Assembly: GCF_002260525.1 (NCBI RefSeq)
Contig: NZ_MRYI01000002.1
Span: 434,001-498,000, forward strand
Length of the DNA stretch: 64,000 nucleotides
Source of the DNA: Hahella sp. CCB-MM4
GTDB lineage: Bacteria > Pseudomonadota > Gammaproteobacteria > Pseudomonadales > Oleiphilaceae
Reading direction: 5' to 3'
In this document: positions 52,196 to 62,015 of the stretch, piece after piece
Layout: each line of letters starts with the position of its first letter
Numbering within the stretch: the first letter of the stretch is position 1
Translations under genes and position numbers: made by a program
The notes under the pieces: generated by a model
What the model was told of the DNA's origin: nothing
The model's input: only the letters and a program-made list of their open reading frames with translations
Databases searched by the model: none

Positions 52196-53358
52196 GATCT
52201 GCATCAGTTAAGCGTTTATTATTGGCCGGCATGGTGTCCACACTGCTGACGGCATGTTCGAGCCCATCAGTAAAGCCCATGACGGACCCAGGCTATAAGC
52301 CGGATACAGATGACATGCGCCTGCGGATAACTGCAGACAAGCTCAGCAAGCGTATCGAAAACAGTCGCTATCTGTATAAGAACCCGGAAATCCAGAACTA
52401 CCTGAATCAACTGGCGGAAAGACTGGTAGGCGGACTTCAGGTGGGCGATCTCAAGCTGGATATTCAGATCATTGAAAATCCTGACTACAATGCTTTTGCA
52501 TTAGCCAACGGACATATTTACATCCATACGGGGCTCTTGAGTCTGGTTGATACAGAAGCGGAACTGGCCGCCGTTCTTGCACATGAAATTGGCCATGTGG
52601 TTCACCGCGATGCAACCCGGGCAGCCGATCAACGTCAAAACGCCGCCAATATCTATGCGGGCTTCTCCGCCCTCCCCCTGATCAATATATTCGGCGGCCT
52701 GCATATGGCCGGCTCCATCAGCGGCTATTCGAGAGATCTTGAACGAGATGCGGATCATTATGCGGTCGGTCAACTTGATTATGCCGGCTATAACCTGGCC
52801 GAAGGGGCAGAAATATTCGCCAAACTGAGTAATGCCACCCAAGGCACCGGGGAAAACGACACGCCTTACTTCTTCAGCACCCATCCGCGCATGAAAGAAA
52901 GGGTGGAGAGTTTTCGTATGCTGGAGTCGTCCGATTCCAAAGCCCCAGCACAGAAAAAGGATCCTCTTCAATCATCCCCCGCAACACTCTTTCATGATGT
53001 CACCAAGGAAACACTGGTGACTTATATTGAGCTGGGCAAATCAGATCGCGCTGACTCCCTGCTGACCAGACTGAAAAACATTGAAGGGGATACCGCCACG
53101 CTTCGCTATTACGAGGCGAAGATTGCTCAGCTGAAGGGCGAAGATGACCGGTATCAGGACCTGCTGACCAAAGCGCTGACACTGGGGGATCTTCCGGAAG
53201 TAAGGCGTGAGTTGGGCATCCTCAACTATAAGAACAAAGAGTGGAAGAGCGCCTACGAACATCTGACGCGTTATCTGGAACAGTCTCCCGAGGCTAAAGA
53301 CCGCATTTTTATTGAAGCCTATTTACGGGAAATCAAAGAACACAAGGACACCGAATAA
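52192..53358 (+). CDS. M48-family zinc metalloprotease, lipoprotein
   Basis: A 388-residue exported protease of the BepA/LoiP-like M48 group, involved in outer-membrane quality control in better-known members. The lipobox is LLTAC (Cys22). HEIGH with the zinc ligands and catalytic Glu is at 131-135, preceded by FALANGHIYIHTGLL, and the third ligand lies in SRDLERDADHYAVG. A C-terminal TPR-like region (residues about 265-388) may hold partners. It is coupled to genes on both sides (4-bp and 1-bp overlaps). Confidence 0.9.
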   Translation: MRSASVKRLLLAGMVSTLLTACSSPSVKPMTDPGYKPDTDDMRLRITADKLSKRIENSRYLYKNPEIQNYLNQLAERLVGGLQVGDLKLDIQIIENPDYNAFALANGHIYIHTGLLSLVDTEAELAAVLAHEIGHVVHRDATRAADQRQNAANIYAGFSALPLINIFGGLHMAGSISGYSRDLERDADHYAVGQLDYAGYNLAEGAEIFAKLSNATQGTGENDTPYFFSTHPRMKERVESFRMLESSDSKAPAQKKDPLQSSPATLFHDVTKETLVTYIELGKSDRADSLLTRLKNIEGDTATLRYYEAKIAQLKGEDDRYQDLLTKALTLGDLPEVRRELGILNYKNKEWKSAYEHLTRYLEQSPEAKDRIFIEAYLREIKEHKDTE

Positions 53359-53915
53359 TGAGAGCGATACCGTCGATTATCGTGCTGGTCATGCTGGCAT
53401 TTTCATCTCTTTATACGCATGCGGAGGAAGCCGTCCTCAACGAGACCATTACCCATGGACTTGACGTGGATTTCAAAGTACCCAAGAACTGGTATCTGTA
53501 CCCTCGACCCAGAGCGATTGTTTTAACCAGAGATGGCGAGCTGTTGCAATCCGCCTCAATATCCCGTTTCAAGTATGGCAAAAAGTTACCGAATATTGAT
53601 CGCGCTTTGGAAAAAACGGCCCTGATCAGCGAACTCGGTGAGCTGTATATGCAGAGCATTGAGAACGACCCCGAAGTATCCCGCCTGGAAAGAGAGGCGT
53701 TTGAACCCGTTGAGCACGGCAGCCTTCCCGGCTTCACCCTGAAATATCGTTTCAAGGTTGCCAATGGCCCCTGGATGCGGGGCAGGATCTTCGTCCTGAC
53801 AGGTGAGAACTACATCTATCAGGTATTCTATCGCGGCACGGAGCGCGTTTATTACGAGCGCGGTGAAGAAGGTTTTGAATCGTTCCTGACATCGCTGGAC
53901 ATCCTGAAAAAATAG
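53358..53915 (+). CDS. Uncharacterised exported protein (envelope cluster gene 4)
   Basis: A 185-residue protein with a signal peptide (IPSIIVLVMLAFSSLYTHA). The mature domain looks like a single alpha-beta unit: HGLDVDFKVPKNWYLYPRPRAIVLTRDGELLQSASISRFKYG, then GFTLKYRFKVANGPWMRGRIFVLTGENYIYQVFYRG. This resembles PsbP/DUF1795-type folds, by eye only. Its ATG shares one base with the M48 stop (TAATG). It may be a chaperone-like partner of the protease. Confidence 0.75.
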   Translation: MRAIPSIIVLVMLAFSSLYTHAEEAVLNETITHGLDVDFKVPKNWYLYPRPRAIVLTRDGELLQSASISRFKYGKKLPNIDRALEKTALISELGELYMQSIENDPEVSRLEREAFEPVEHGSLPGFTLKYRFKVANGPWMRGRIFVLTGENYIYQVFYRGTERVYYERGEEGFESFLTSLDILKK

Positions 53916-53927
53916 ATCGCCAGCGGG

Positions 53928-55427
53928 TCAATCGACCAACGTTTCAGGCGTTGCTCCTTCTTCAAACGGCGAAAGTGTGCTTTCCAACCGCAGACTTCGT
54001 GGCATTTGCTTGATATGCAGTTCCTCAAGCAGCGCTTTAAACTCAGGCGAATTACGCAGCAGGGTTCTGCCGCCTTCAATCAGAGAGTCAACCTCGCTGT
54101 CTTTCAGTTCCAGACTGGTGGGAAGATTATTGAAGAACCGCTTGAAGGAGTCATTCTTGAATGACTCAAAATTGACATCGATAAAGTAGAACTTCTTCCC
54201 TTCCTTTTCCATGAACTTCTGGCCGTAGTTACTGAGAAGTAGTTTAGTCTCCAGGTTGTAGTGACGGATCTGCGTATTACTGACCGCATCCACCGTTTCA
54301 GCGATACCCGGTTTGTTGGACGACAGATCCATCGGAGTAGACGGCCTGACTTCTGCATTCACCAGAATGATCACTACCCGCTCCACTTTACTCAGTTCCC
54401 GGCGGACTGATTTATCCTGAGAAATATAGCCAAAGCTTTCCCTGACAGTTCGCAATCCCAAGTTGTCGCTGATGCCTCCATCCACCAGGTGAATGTAGGG
54501 ACGACGTTCCTTCTTCAGATATCCCAGATAACTCTGCCGCTGTTCCTCCAGACGTAAATCCTGAAGCCGGTCATCACCAGAAGGAGGCCTGTTAATCATG
54601 GATAGGGAGGGGTCGCATTGACCGGCAAAGTTCTTCATTACGACAGGAGGAAAGGCCACCGGAACTGCAGAAGACGCCGTCACTGCCCGGGCGATAGGCA
54701 GTTTATCCAGGTCAGAGCAAAACAGATCAAACACATCCTGGGTGAAAGAAAAGCGGTTTCCGGCGGACAGATCGGTTGCATTAATGAGAATGTACGGCCT
54801 GCGCTCCAATGGAATATCCCCAAAAGTCGCGCCATTAAAAATAAAGGTATCGTAGTACTCAATCGCCATTTCGGTACGATCAAATGCCGTAAACAATGAG
54901 CGCCACCAGTAGGTCGGCGTCAGCAACTGACGTATCAGGGCGCTTTGAATGCTTTGCCTCAGAAAGGCCTTTTCGTATGTTTCAAAAATATCTTCGCCAT
55001 ACAGACCATAATAAGCGGCAGTAAAGCTGCCACCGGATACTGACGAAATCATATCGATCTCATCCAGCAGCCGTCGACGAGTCATCTTGGATGGTAGATA
55101 GGTTTCGCGAAGTTCCTGCAGGACACCGTAACTCAAAGCGGCTGCCCGGGTGCCGCCACCGGAAAATGACAGGATCAGCAGAGTATCACCAAAATTATGC
55201 TGATGGCTGTAGGTATTCAGATGATAACCCGCCTTCGGATGCGGAGATGACGGTTCATTTTGCGGCTTGTACACACTGCTGCAGGAAGTCATCAATATCG
55301 ATAGGCCGACAATCAAAAGCTTATCCTTTAGAGCACGACTGACCCCGGTATTACCTGATCGCGCATAGTCGGGACGGAGGCCAAGTTGTGTTAGAAATCC
55401 ATATAACATAAAAGCTGTAAAACGCAT
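53928..55427 (-). CDS. Patatin-like phospholipase, lipoprotein-type
   Basis: A patatin-family lipid acyl hydrolase. Motifs in order: LLILSFSGGGTRAAALSYGVLQEL (oxyanion GGGTR), MISSVSGGSFTAAYYGLYG (nucleophile Ser in SVSGGS), and HLVDGGISDNLGLR (Asp of the dyad in DGG). A lipobox LSILMTSC is preceded by basic RALKDK, so it is probably a lipoprotein, but the ATGs (55469, 55427, 55409) all lie about 40-60 residues before the Cys, an unusually long N-region; the true start is uncertain. Convergent with the envelope cluster, 12 bp apart. Confidence 0.85.
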   Translation of the reverse strand: MRFTAFMLYGFLTQLGLRPDYARSGNTGVSRALKDKLLIVGLSILMTSCSSVYKPQNEPSSPHPKAGYHLNTYSHQHNFGDTLLILSFSGGGTRAAALSYGVLQELRETYLPSKMTRRRLLDEIDMISSVSGGSFTAAYYGLYGEDIFETYEKAFLRQSIQSALIRQLLTPTYWWRSLFTAFDRTEMAIEYYDTFIFNGATFGDIPLERRPYILINATDLSAGNRFSFTQDVFDLFCSDLDKLPIARAVTASSAVPVAFPPVVMKNFAGQCDPSLSMINRPPSGDDRLQDLRLEEQRQSYLGYLKKERRPYIHLVDGGISDNLGLRTVRESFGYISQDKSVRRELSKVERVVIILVNAEVRPSTPMDLSSNKPGIAETVDAVSNTQIRHYNLETKLLLSNYGQKFMEKEGKKFYFIDVNFESFKNDSFKRFFNNLPTSLELKDSEVDSLIEGGRTLLRNSPEFKALLEELHIKQMPRSLRLESTLSPFEEGATPETLVD

Positions 55428-55493
55428 CAGGCAACCAAGTGGCGATTGAGAAAATCGATAAAAATACAATGATTCATTTATAAAACCGATGCG

Positions 55494-56198
55494 CTATTCC
55501 GGAAAGAATTCTTCCTGCATGCGACGGCAGTACGCCACCAGGTTCTCATGTTGTCTGGCCATCTCGCATACATCACTATCAAACTCCGTCAGAATCGTCT
55601 GCGCCAGGAATCCATAGCCTGTGGCGTCCAATGAGCAGGGTTTATCTCCCATCATGTAGGCTTTGTCAGCCAGAAACACCGACAGGTATCGCAATGTCTT
55701 TTCGGCGATCTTCAAAATTTCATCTCGATTATGACGACCTATCCCCTGAGATTTGGAGGCTTTAACAACCCCACTTCTGGCAACCAGAGGTACCAGAGCT
55801 CTGAGCGGAAATGGCAGCCCTCCAAAAAACACCCGGCTGATTTGTTCCCAGCCTGCCGGGTCGACCCATCGCATCCAAACCAGGCACCAATAGAAGTGTT
55901 CCTCTAACGCCTTACTTACCAGGAACGCCAAGGCTTTCTGTTCTTCGGTCAGCCAATCATCCAGAGTGATCTGATAATGATCAGTGAGGTACTCGATGAT
56001 AAAACTGGAATCGGCAATCCGTTTTCCATCAATATCAGCAAAGGGCAACTTCCCTTTTGGGGCTTTCTGCAAATTCCCAATCCGGTTTACAACCTGGTAT
56101 TCAAGCTTTGCAAGACGCAGGTATGTATGGGTTTTAAGTACAAAAGGACTGGGATCCAGCGTCCCCATACCTTTACCAAAACCATAAAGTGTAATCAT
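55494..56198 (-). CDS. Glutathione S-transferase family, metaxin/FAXC-like
   Basis: A 234-residue GST-fold protein. The N-terminal thioredoxin-like domain reads ITLYGFGKGMGTLDPSPFVLKTHTYLRLAKLEYQ, which lacks the CxxC or classic Ser/Tyr start and matches the metaxin/Tom37-type GST_N_4 group. PKGKLPFADIDGKRIADSSFIIEYL provides the glutathione-site cis-Pro and Asp-Ser. The C-terminal helical domain includes KPCSLDATGYGFLAQ (N-capping motif). AGGAC precedes the ATG. Function not established. Confidence 0.85.
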   Translation of the reverse strand: MITLYGFGKGMGTLDPSPFVLKTHTYLRLAKLEYQVVNRIGNLQKAPKGKLPFADIDGKRIADSSFIIEYLTDHYQITLDDWLTEEQKALAFLVSKALEEHFYWCLVWMRWVDPAGWEQISRVFFGGLPFPLRALVPLVARSGVVKASKSQGIGRHNRDEILKIAEKTLRYLSVFLADKAYMMGDKPCSLDATGYGFLAQTILTEFDSDVCEMARQHENLVAYCRRMQEEFFPE

Positions 56199-56297
56199 TT
56201 TCAGTCCTGATGTTATGTGTGGTTTTCTAACCCTGTGTGCATTTCCCTGGCGCTATGCGTATCTTTCCAAGTCCGGAGATAGCCGGAACTCGTCAGA

Positions 56298-56735
56298 CTA
56301 CTTGATCCGCTGACTTTGCCGATCACCTTCATACTGGGGCAAGTCATCATCAATACGACTCCAGTTCGCCTTGCTGCCGACAAAGATATGCACGTCCGGA
56401 CGACAGGGAATATCGCTGTCGAGAGTTCCGAGGGCAAATTCCACGACCTTCCCGCTGTCATTTGATGATGCAAATGTCAGACTGGAACCACACTGACGAC
56501 AAAAACGCCGCACAGTCCCATTATGAGCCTTATATGATTGCAACAAATGTTCGCCTGCCACCCAACGAAAATGCTCTGCATCAGCCTCTCCATAGGTCGT
56601 AAACCCGGCGCCATGAAATTTCCGGCACATAGAACAGTGACAATGCCCCATCTTGGGACCGATTTGATCCACTTCATAACGGATTTCACCACAGAGGCAG
56701 CTTCCACGATACGGCGGGGTCGTTGGTTCAGACAC
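56298..56735 (-). CDS. GFA-family zinc protein (second copy)
   Basis: A 145-residue GFA/CENP-V domain protein. Zinc ligands lie in GSCLCGEIRYEV, HCHCSMCRKFHGAGF and RRFCRQCGSSLTF. The end SKANWSRIDDDLPQYEG is typical (compare SKAEWDHGLE in the copy at 24716). It starts at GTG 56735 with AGGAG seven bases upstream; the ORF extends 15 codons further without a ribosome site. Not obviously an operon with the GST gene 100 bp downstream, although both are thiol-related. Confidence 0.88.
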   Translation of the reverse strand: MSEPTTPPYRGSCLCGEIRYEVDQIGPKMGHCHCSMCRKFHGAGFTTYGEADAEHFRWVAGEHLLQSYKAHNGTVRRFCRQCGSSLTFASSNDSGKVVEFALGTLDSDIPCRPDVHIFVGSKANWSRIDDDLPQYEGDRQSQRIK

Positions 56736-56966
56736 GGTAAAACTCCTGGTTATCGGTATTAGTCCCGGGGGGATGTTCAATCAGCACACATAATCAGCCA
56801 GCTGGGAGAAAACATCAATATTTGGACTTAAACCACCATCTGATAGGAAATTTTGATCATTCCAGTCCGTCGCACAATGTTTAGAATGAAAAGACAATGA
56901 CTAGAAGGAAAAGAAAGCGAATCGGCAAACAGATTCACTGTGCGGAATCAACCCAGGAGGCATATC

Positions 56967-57263
56967 ATGCTATCCGAACATCAGCCGCTCAAAGGGGAAG
57001 TTGTTGCTTTTCTTGGTCCCGTCAACCTATCGGGATTCGAGGATAACAATAACAACGAAATCGATTACCTGACAGACCTGGCCCGGGAAGCCGGGGCGAT
57101 AGTTCAGTCCTGGATCGATCATAGTGTAACGATCCTTGTGGCCAGCGAACTGGTACCTTCCAACCAGCTTTCAGGGATACCGGCAAGTACCAGAGTCGTG
57201 AGCGATTCCAGGTTTATGGAAGTCTACCTGACCGAAGTACTGACCGGTGAAGAATGGGAATAA
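56967..57263 (+). CDS. Small protein with BRCT-like pattern
   Basis: A 98-residue cytosolic protein, ATG at 56967 after GGAGG. The pattern GEVVAFLGPVNLSG, DYLTDLAREAGAIVQSWIDHSVTILVASE, and TRVVSDSRFMEVYL follows the order of a BRCT domain (strand, G-rich turn, helix, GA/G-x-V, strand with TILVAS, then a VS-x-x-(W/F) helix start). The match is by eye and unproven. Convergent with the chemoreceptor gene. If BRCT, it would bind DNA ends or phosphopeptides. Confidence 0.6.
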   Translation: MLSEHQPLKGEVVAFLGPVNLSGFEDNNNNEIDYLTDLAREAGAIVQSWIDHSVTILVASELVPSNQLSGIPASTRVVSDSRFMEVYLTEVLTGEEWE

Positions 57264-57326
57264 GGTTAAGAATAGGAATAATGAGAGGGAGCGAATCCCC
57301 CTCTCATCTCAGGTTGGTCAGAACTG

Positions 57327-59657
57327 TCAGGCTTTAAACTGGGCTACATAGTCACTCAGACCCACAGCAAGCCTCTCAACATCCTGTCCTGCGCCGGAAG
57401 TCCTTTCCGCTGCCTGTGCTGAAGTTCCCGCCAGATCACTGACCGACACGATACTGGAGGAAATATCTTCCGATACCGCCAATTGCTCTGTTGCGGCCGC
57501 GGCAATCTGATTATTCATGTCCGAAATACTTTGAAGGTGGTGGGTGATTTCTTCCAGTGAGCGTCCCATGCTGCTGGCATCTTCCACATTGTCATTCGCC
57601 TGTTCCACGCTGGTCTTGATTGAAGACACCGCATGGTTAACACCACTTTGCAGCTGCTCTATTGTGGAGCGAATCTCTTCAGTGGAATCATGGGTACGTT
57701 TTGCCAGCGTCCGAACTTCATCGGCCACCACGGCAAAACCACGCCCCTGTTCTCCAGCTCGGGCAGCCTCTATTGCCGCATTCAAAGCCAGCAAGTTGGT
57801 CTGTTCAGCAATATCACTGATGACTTTTAACACCGAGCCGATCGCATCACTGTCCGTTGCCACCTTACTCAACACTTGTTCCATATTTTCAATGTTGTTC
57901 GCCAGGGAGTTGATCTTATCAATGCTCCTGCTAACGATGCGGCTTCCCTCAGCCCCCGCCTCATTGGCTTGGGTAGTAGCTTCAGAAGCCTGTTCCGCAT
58001 TTTTGGCGACATCCTGCGCTGTGGCCGTCATTTCTGTAGCTGCCGCCGCCACCTGTTGGCTCTGGCCTTGCTGCTGTTGGGTGGTCTCCAACACCTGATG
58101 GGTCACTTCTGCCATGGTCGAAGACGCCTGTTTAAGCTGCTCGCTAGTCTGACCAAGATGCTGGATGGTCTGCTGGAATTTCTCCAATAATCCATTGATT
58201 GCCCTTGCGCTCATAGCAATCTCATCTTTACCGGATGCGGGTACCCGTTCGGTTAAATCAGAGGTTTCATTGATGCGGGTAAGCGTATTGGTAAACGCAA
58301 TAATAGGCTGAGTCAGGGAACGGGCGATGAACCAGCCCACGACACCGGCAAAGGCCACGGCGATGAGAACACAAACCACAGCCAGGGATAGTATCTGGCC
58401 ACGGAGTTCCACTGAAGGCAGAAAGGCTTCATCTTCATCAATTTCACTCATGATAGCCCACTGCAAACCGGGAATTGAAAGAGGTGCGTAGGCGGAAAGC
58501 ACTTGTACCCCCCGATAGTCCGGGAAGTGATCGAATCCGCTTTTCCCTCCGATAGCGGCCTCGGTTCCCCGGGATTTCACCGGTTGAAGACCGATACTCG
58601 TATTTTTGGCTTTGATGGACTCCAAAACGTCGCCTGCCATCGCCGGCAGCGAAGCCAGTAAAGCAAAATAACCTTCCTGATCTTCCATTAAAAAACGGCT
58701 CATACTGCGCATGTTAAAATCCGTTCCAACCAGATAAGTCTCTCCAGAGTCTCCCAAACCGGACTCCTTCCAGTGACCATCATAAGTCATGATGGCGTTG
58801 ATTCGGTCTATGGGCATCTGGAATATCAAGATCCCGATCTTTTTCCCATTTTCAAATATCGGGGAAGCGATAAACGCCGCCGGGTCTTCATAGGAAGGGA
58901 AGTAGGGTTCAAAATCCGTCAACGCAACACTTTCACTGCGCCCCTCCTCATTGGCCATACGGAAGGCCTTACCTATTCCACTGTTCGCATAAGGGCCGCT
59001 CTTCAACGATGTCGTAAAATCCAACTCTTTAAATACGGTGTAGACAATGTCACCGCTATCCGGATCCACCAGGAAGATATCGTAATACTCAAACTTCACC
59101 AGAAAATCACGGATATGAGGGTGGTACTGACGATGCAATTGCGCATAGGTGCTGCTATCATCCGGTGCATCCAATAAATCCTTGCTTCCCAAGGGGTTTG
59201 GGTTGGCCCGAATAAACTGGTATTGCAGCGCCACGGAATCATCATCCAGCTGATCCAAAATACGACCGGCATCCACAGATTTGCCATTGTTGCGGCGGCC
59301 GTACTCCTGTTGGAAATCCCCAGTGTAATACTGCCTGAGCTGCTCCTTCATGGAGCTGATACCCGGAAGTCCCTGAGTTGATTTATAGCTGGTGAAGGCC
59401 TCTTTGAAACGGGACATGGCGTCAATGATCATTCGATCATTGGAAAGCGTTAAAACTTGTTTACGGATGGTGTCAAAATAACTTTCGATCTGCTGCTTTT
59501 TGATATCCCGAATTGAAATAAGCTGATCTCTGGCTTGTTGTTCAATAGTCTGTCGACCGCTCTGATATGATTCATAACCCAAAGTCGCGCTGACCATGAT
59601 TACCGGAACAATAGCCAGCGTAATGCAGACAAGAATCAGCTTGTTTTTTAGAGTCAT
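57327..59657 (-). CDS. Methyl-accepting chemotaxis protein with dCache sensor
   Basis: A 776-residue transmembrane chemoreceptor. TM1 ([20 protein letters not shown]) is followed by a periplasmic sensor of about 400 residues with the dCache layout ([46 protein letters not shown]). TM2 ([23 protein letters not shown]) leads to HAMP and a long coiled-coil signalling domain with the hairpin tip [35 protein letters not shown]. No CheR-docking pentapeptide ends it. AGGAAAG precedes the ATG. Ligand unknown. Confidence 0.93.
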   Translation of the reverse strand: MTLKNKLILVCITLAIVPVIMVSATLGYESYQSGRQTIEQQARDQLISIRDIKKQQIESYFDTIRKQVLTLSNDRMIIDAMSRFKEAFTSYKSTQGLPGISSMKEQLRQYYTGDFQQEYGRRNNGKSVDAGRILDQLDDDSVALQYQFIRANPNPLGSKDLLDAPDDSSTYAQLHRQYHPHIRDFLVKFEYYDIFLVDPDSGDIVYTVFKELDFTTSLKSGPYANSGIGKAFRMANEEGRSESVALTDFEPYFPSYEDPAAFIASPIFENGKKIGILIFQMPIDRINAIMTYDGHWKESGLGDSGETYLVGTDFNMRSMSRFLMEDQEGYFALLASLPAMAGDVLESIKAKNTSIGLQPVKSRGTEAAIGGKSGFDHFPDYRGVQVLSAYAPLSIPGLQWAIMSEIDEDEAFLPSVELRGQILSLAVVCVLIAVAFAGVVGWFIARSLTQPIIAFTNTLTRINETSDLTERVPASGKDEIAMSARAINGLLEKFQQTIQHLGQTSEQLKQASSTMAEVTHQVLETTQQQQGQSQQVAAAATEMTATAQDVAKNAEQASEATTQANEAGAEGSRIVSRSIDKINSLANNIENMEQVLSKVATDSDAIGSVLKVISDIAEQTNLLALNAAIEAARAGEQGRGFAVVADEVRTLAKRTHDSTEEIRSTIEQLQSGVNHAVSSIKTSVEQANDNVEDASSMGRSLEEITHHLQSISDMNNQIAAAATEQLAVSEDISSSIVSVSDLAGTSAQAAERTSGAGQDVERLAVGLSDYVAQFKA

Positions 59658-60148
59658 CGTGGCTTTCCTCTTACGAAATATGCCACCACTCCATTAGGTG
59701 CTAAAAACTACAAGATTCCTTCCGTTCATCCCCTTTCGGTATACCAGAGATCCTCGCCCCATATTGCACGTACACCGCGCTCCCAAAGACACAATGCAGG
59801 GCAGACTGTAGAAAGAATAATTCCTGATTCTCATTAAAAAGGTTAGAAGCCGAATGACCAAAAAACAAGCAGTTGCTTTGTAACACAAGGTATCTAAGTC
59901 ACTCAATTTAACTCCGTTACTTAGACATCTAACTTTTTATCATGTAGTATCCGCCTCCCCGCCCCTTCGTTGGAAGGCGGCGTTATAAAAGACAATTCCC
60001 AGCTTCAGGCTTCGAGTCGCCAGACGGCGAAGCTGCTTTCGAATACGTTAAACGCTATCAACAAAAAGATATCAGGTAGCGATAACCCAGAGAATTCAAT
60101 CCTTATCTCTATGCGGCCCTGAAGAAAATATTATTAGTGAGGTAACAG
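59658..60148. other. 491-bp gap upstream of the KamA-family gene
   Basis: No ORF here is supported. Dyads seen: ATCTAAGT/ACTTAG near 59890-59930, CCGCCT (59951-59956) with AGGCGG (59975-59980), and CAGCTTC with GAAGCTG near 60000-60040. The region after 59940 could be a structured leader for the downstream gene. I could not match it to the lysine riboswitch or another known class. Confidence 0.4.
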
Positions 60149-61531
60149 ATGCCCAGTCAGAGCGTTGTCGCTATAGCCAAGGAAAACCTGATCCCCAGCG
60201 CCAGCAGAGAAGACTTTAATGCTTTGGAGTCCCAACCCAACTTTGGTGAACAGCGATTTAAAGTTTACACAGCAAAACAATTAGACCAGATTCCACAACT
60301 GAATTTACTGACGGAACAACAACGCTTCGACATGAAAGTAGTCGCCAATGTGCTACCTTTCCGGGTGAACGAATACGTCATCAACGAATTGATTGATTGG
60401 AGCAACATTCCCGAAGACCCCATTTATCAACTGACTTTTCCCCAGAGAGAAATGCTGGCACCGGAACTGTTTGACCGGGTAGCCAAGGCGATGAATGAGG
60501 AAGATAAAGACACCCTCAACCAGGTTATTCGCGAGGTTCGCGGTGCATTAAACCCACATCCTGCGGGACAGATGGAGCACAACATCCCCACACTGGATAA
60601 CGAAATTGTTCAGGGCGTACAGCATAAATACCGGGAAACCGTTTTGTTTTTCCCAAGCTCCGGGCAGGTTTGCCACAGCTATTGCACATTCTGCTTCCGC
60701 TGGGCGCAGTTTGTGGGAGACAAAGATCTGAAGATTGCAGCCCGGGAATCCGGCCAGTTGCAAAGCTATCTCCGCGCTCATCCGGAAGTTACCGATGTAC
60801 TGGTTACCGGCGGCGATCCTCTGGTGATGAAGACAAAAAACCTGCGAGCCTACCTGGAACCGCTTCTGTCTCCGGAGTTCGACCACATTCGTACAATCCG
60901 TATCGGTTCCAAGGCCCTCACATTCTGGCCCCAACGCTTTGTTACAGATAACGACGCCGATGACCTGCTGCGCCTGTTTGAGGAGGTCCAGGCTGCTGGC
61001 AAACACCTCGCTCTGATGGCCCACTACAACCATTGGCGTGAGCTGGAACCGGCCATCGCCCGCGAAGCGATCAAGCGCGTCCGCAGCACTGGAGCACAGA
61101 TTCGGGCACAGGGTCCGTTGCTGGCTCATATCAATGATGATGCCGGAGTCTGGGCTCGTCTCTGGCAGACTCAGGTGGAATTGGGAATCATCCCTTACTA
61201 CATGTTTGTAGAGAGAGATACCGGTGCCCGCCACTACTTCGAAGTTCCGCTGATCAAGGCCTGGAAAATTTACCAGGAGGCTATGCAACAGGTTTCCGGC
61301 ATTGCGCGTACCGCGCGCGGCCCTTCCATGAGTTCACACCCGGGGAAAATAGAGATTCAGGGTGTTACGGAAATCAATGGCGAAAAGGTTATCGCATTAA
61401 GAATGATCCAGGGCCGCAACCCCGACTGGGTGCAGAAACCGTTTTTCGCCAGCTATGATGAATCCGCCACTTGGCTGAACCACTTAAAACCGGCGTTTGG
61501 TAAGGATAAATTCTTTTTCGAAGAGTCCTGA
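60149..61531 (+). CDS. KamA-family radical SAM aminomutase-like protein
   Basis: A 460-residue radical SAM enzyme. The 4Fe-4S motif is CHSYCTFC (Cys175, Cys179, Cys182) followed by FRW as in lysine 2,3-aminomutases; VTGGDPL and the RIGSKALTFWPQRF region are family-typical. The length exceeds EpmB (about 340 residues) and matches longer KamA-like proteins. SSHPGKIEIQG near residue 395 could supply the PLP lysine. The substrate is probably an amino acid such as lysine or glutamate; not assigned. GAGG precedes the ATG. Confidence 0.88.
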   Translation: MPSQSVVAIAKENLIPSASREDFNALESQPNFGEQRFKVYTAKQLDQIPQLNLLTEQQRFDMKVVANVLPFRVNEYVINELIDWSNIPEDPIYQLTFPQREMLAPELFDRVAKAMNEEDKDTLNQVIREVRGALNPHPAGQMEHNIPTLDNEIVQGVQHKYRETVLFFPSSGQVCHSYCTFCFRWAQFVGDKDLKIAARESGQLQSYLRAHPEVTDVLVTGGDPLVMKTKNLRAYLEPLLSPEFDHIRTIRIGSKALTFWPQRFVTDNDADDLLRLFEEVQAAGKHLALMAHYNHWRELEPAIAREAIKRVRSTGAQIRAQGPLLAHINDDAGVWARLWQTQVELGIIPYYMFVERDTGARHYFEVPLIKAWKIYQEAMQQVSGIARTARGPSMSSHPGKIEIQGVTEINGEKVIALRMIQGRNPDWVQKPFFASYDESATWLNHLKPAFGKDKFFFEES

Positions 61532-61566
61532 GCAGGACAGTCTGAGAGATTACCCGGCTGGATAAC

Positions 61567-61598
61567 CATTACAGGGTAGCTTCGGCCACCCTGTAATG
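61567..61598. terminator. UUCG-capped hairpin between kamA-like and pspC genes
   Basis: CATTACAGGGT (61567-61577) pairs perfectly with ACCCTGTAATG (61588-61598); inside, GC pairs with GC around a TTCG tetraloop. It sits in the convergent gap and can act for both strands. Confidence 0.75.
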
Positions 61599-61623
61599 AT
61601 CCGGTGAATAGAACTGCAGCTCC

Positions 61624-62013
61624 TTACAATCCCTTGAACTGCTCATTCACCTTGAATCTATTTGAGGTCACATAGCGCTCGATAGCCTGCACCTTGCGAT
61701 CCACTTCTTTTAACCGCTCAGCTATCTGACGGGCTCTTATAGAAGCAGTTTCACCATAGTTGAAAAGTGGACGACTGGAATGCGGCTGCTCCAATCCTCG
61801 CGGCCTTTTTTCCAGCAGGAAGACACCCGCGATATAAATCAATAACCCCAGACTCCCACTGAAGATAAATATCGTCAGCATCAGAATCCGCGCCAGCCAG
61901 ACCGGCTGACCATACGCCTCAGCCACTCCGGCGCAGACGCCGGCGATCCACCCCTTGGCCGGGTCCCGGTAAAGACCCCGGTTATACCCGTTTTCTTTGG
62001 TTGCTCTACTCAT
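61624..62013 (-). CDS. pspC: Phage shock protein C (PspC domain)
   Basis: Inner-membrane sensor of the Psp envelope-stress response, 129 residues. The PspC domain reads GLYRDPAKGWIAGVCAGVAEAYGQPVWLARILMLTIFIFSGSLGLLIYIAGVFLLEKRP, including the membrane helix. A cytosolic coiled-coil-like tail (IRARQIAERLKEVDRKVQAIERYVTS) follows, as in E. coli. It starts two bases after pspB, with AGGGAG upstream. With PspB it relieves PspA inhibition of PspF under stress. Confidence 0.92.
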   Translation of the reverse strand: MSRATKENGYNRGLYRDPAKGWIAGVCAGVAEAYGQPVWLARILMLTIFIFSGSLGLLIYIAGVFLLEKRPRGLEQPHSSRPLFNYGETASIRARQIAERLKEVDRKVQAIERYVTSNRFKVNEQFKGL

Positions 62014-62015
62014 GA

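Noticed and set aside
57544-58098. Plus-strand 184-residue ORF inside the chemoreceptor
   Set aside because: It is antisense to the highly conserved signalling domain, with a Ser/Ala/Leu-rich composition typical of such shadows.
59658-60148. Lysine riboswitch ahead of the KamA-like gene
   Set aside because: Conserved L-box core segments could not be located; only generic dyads were seen.
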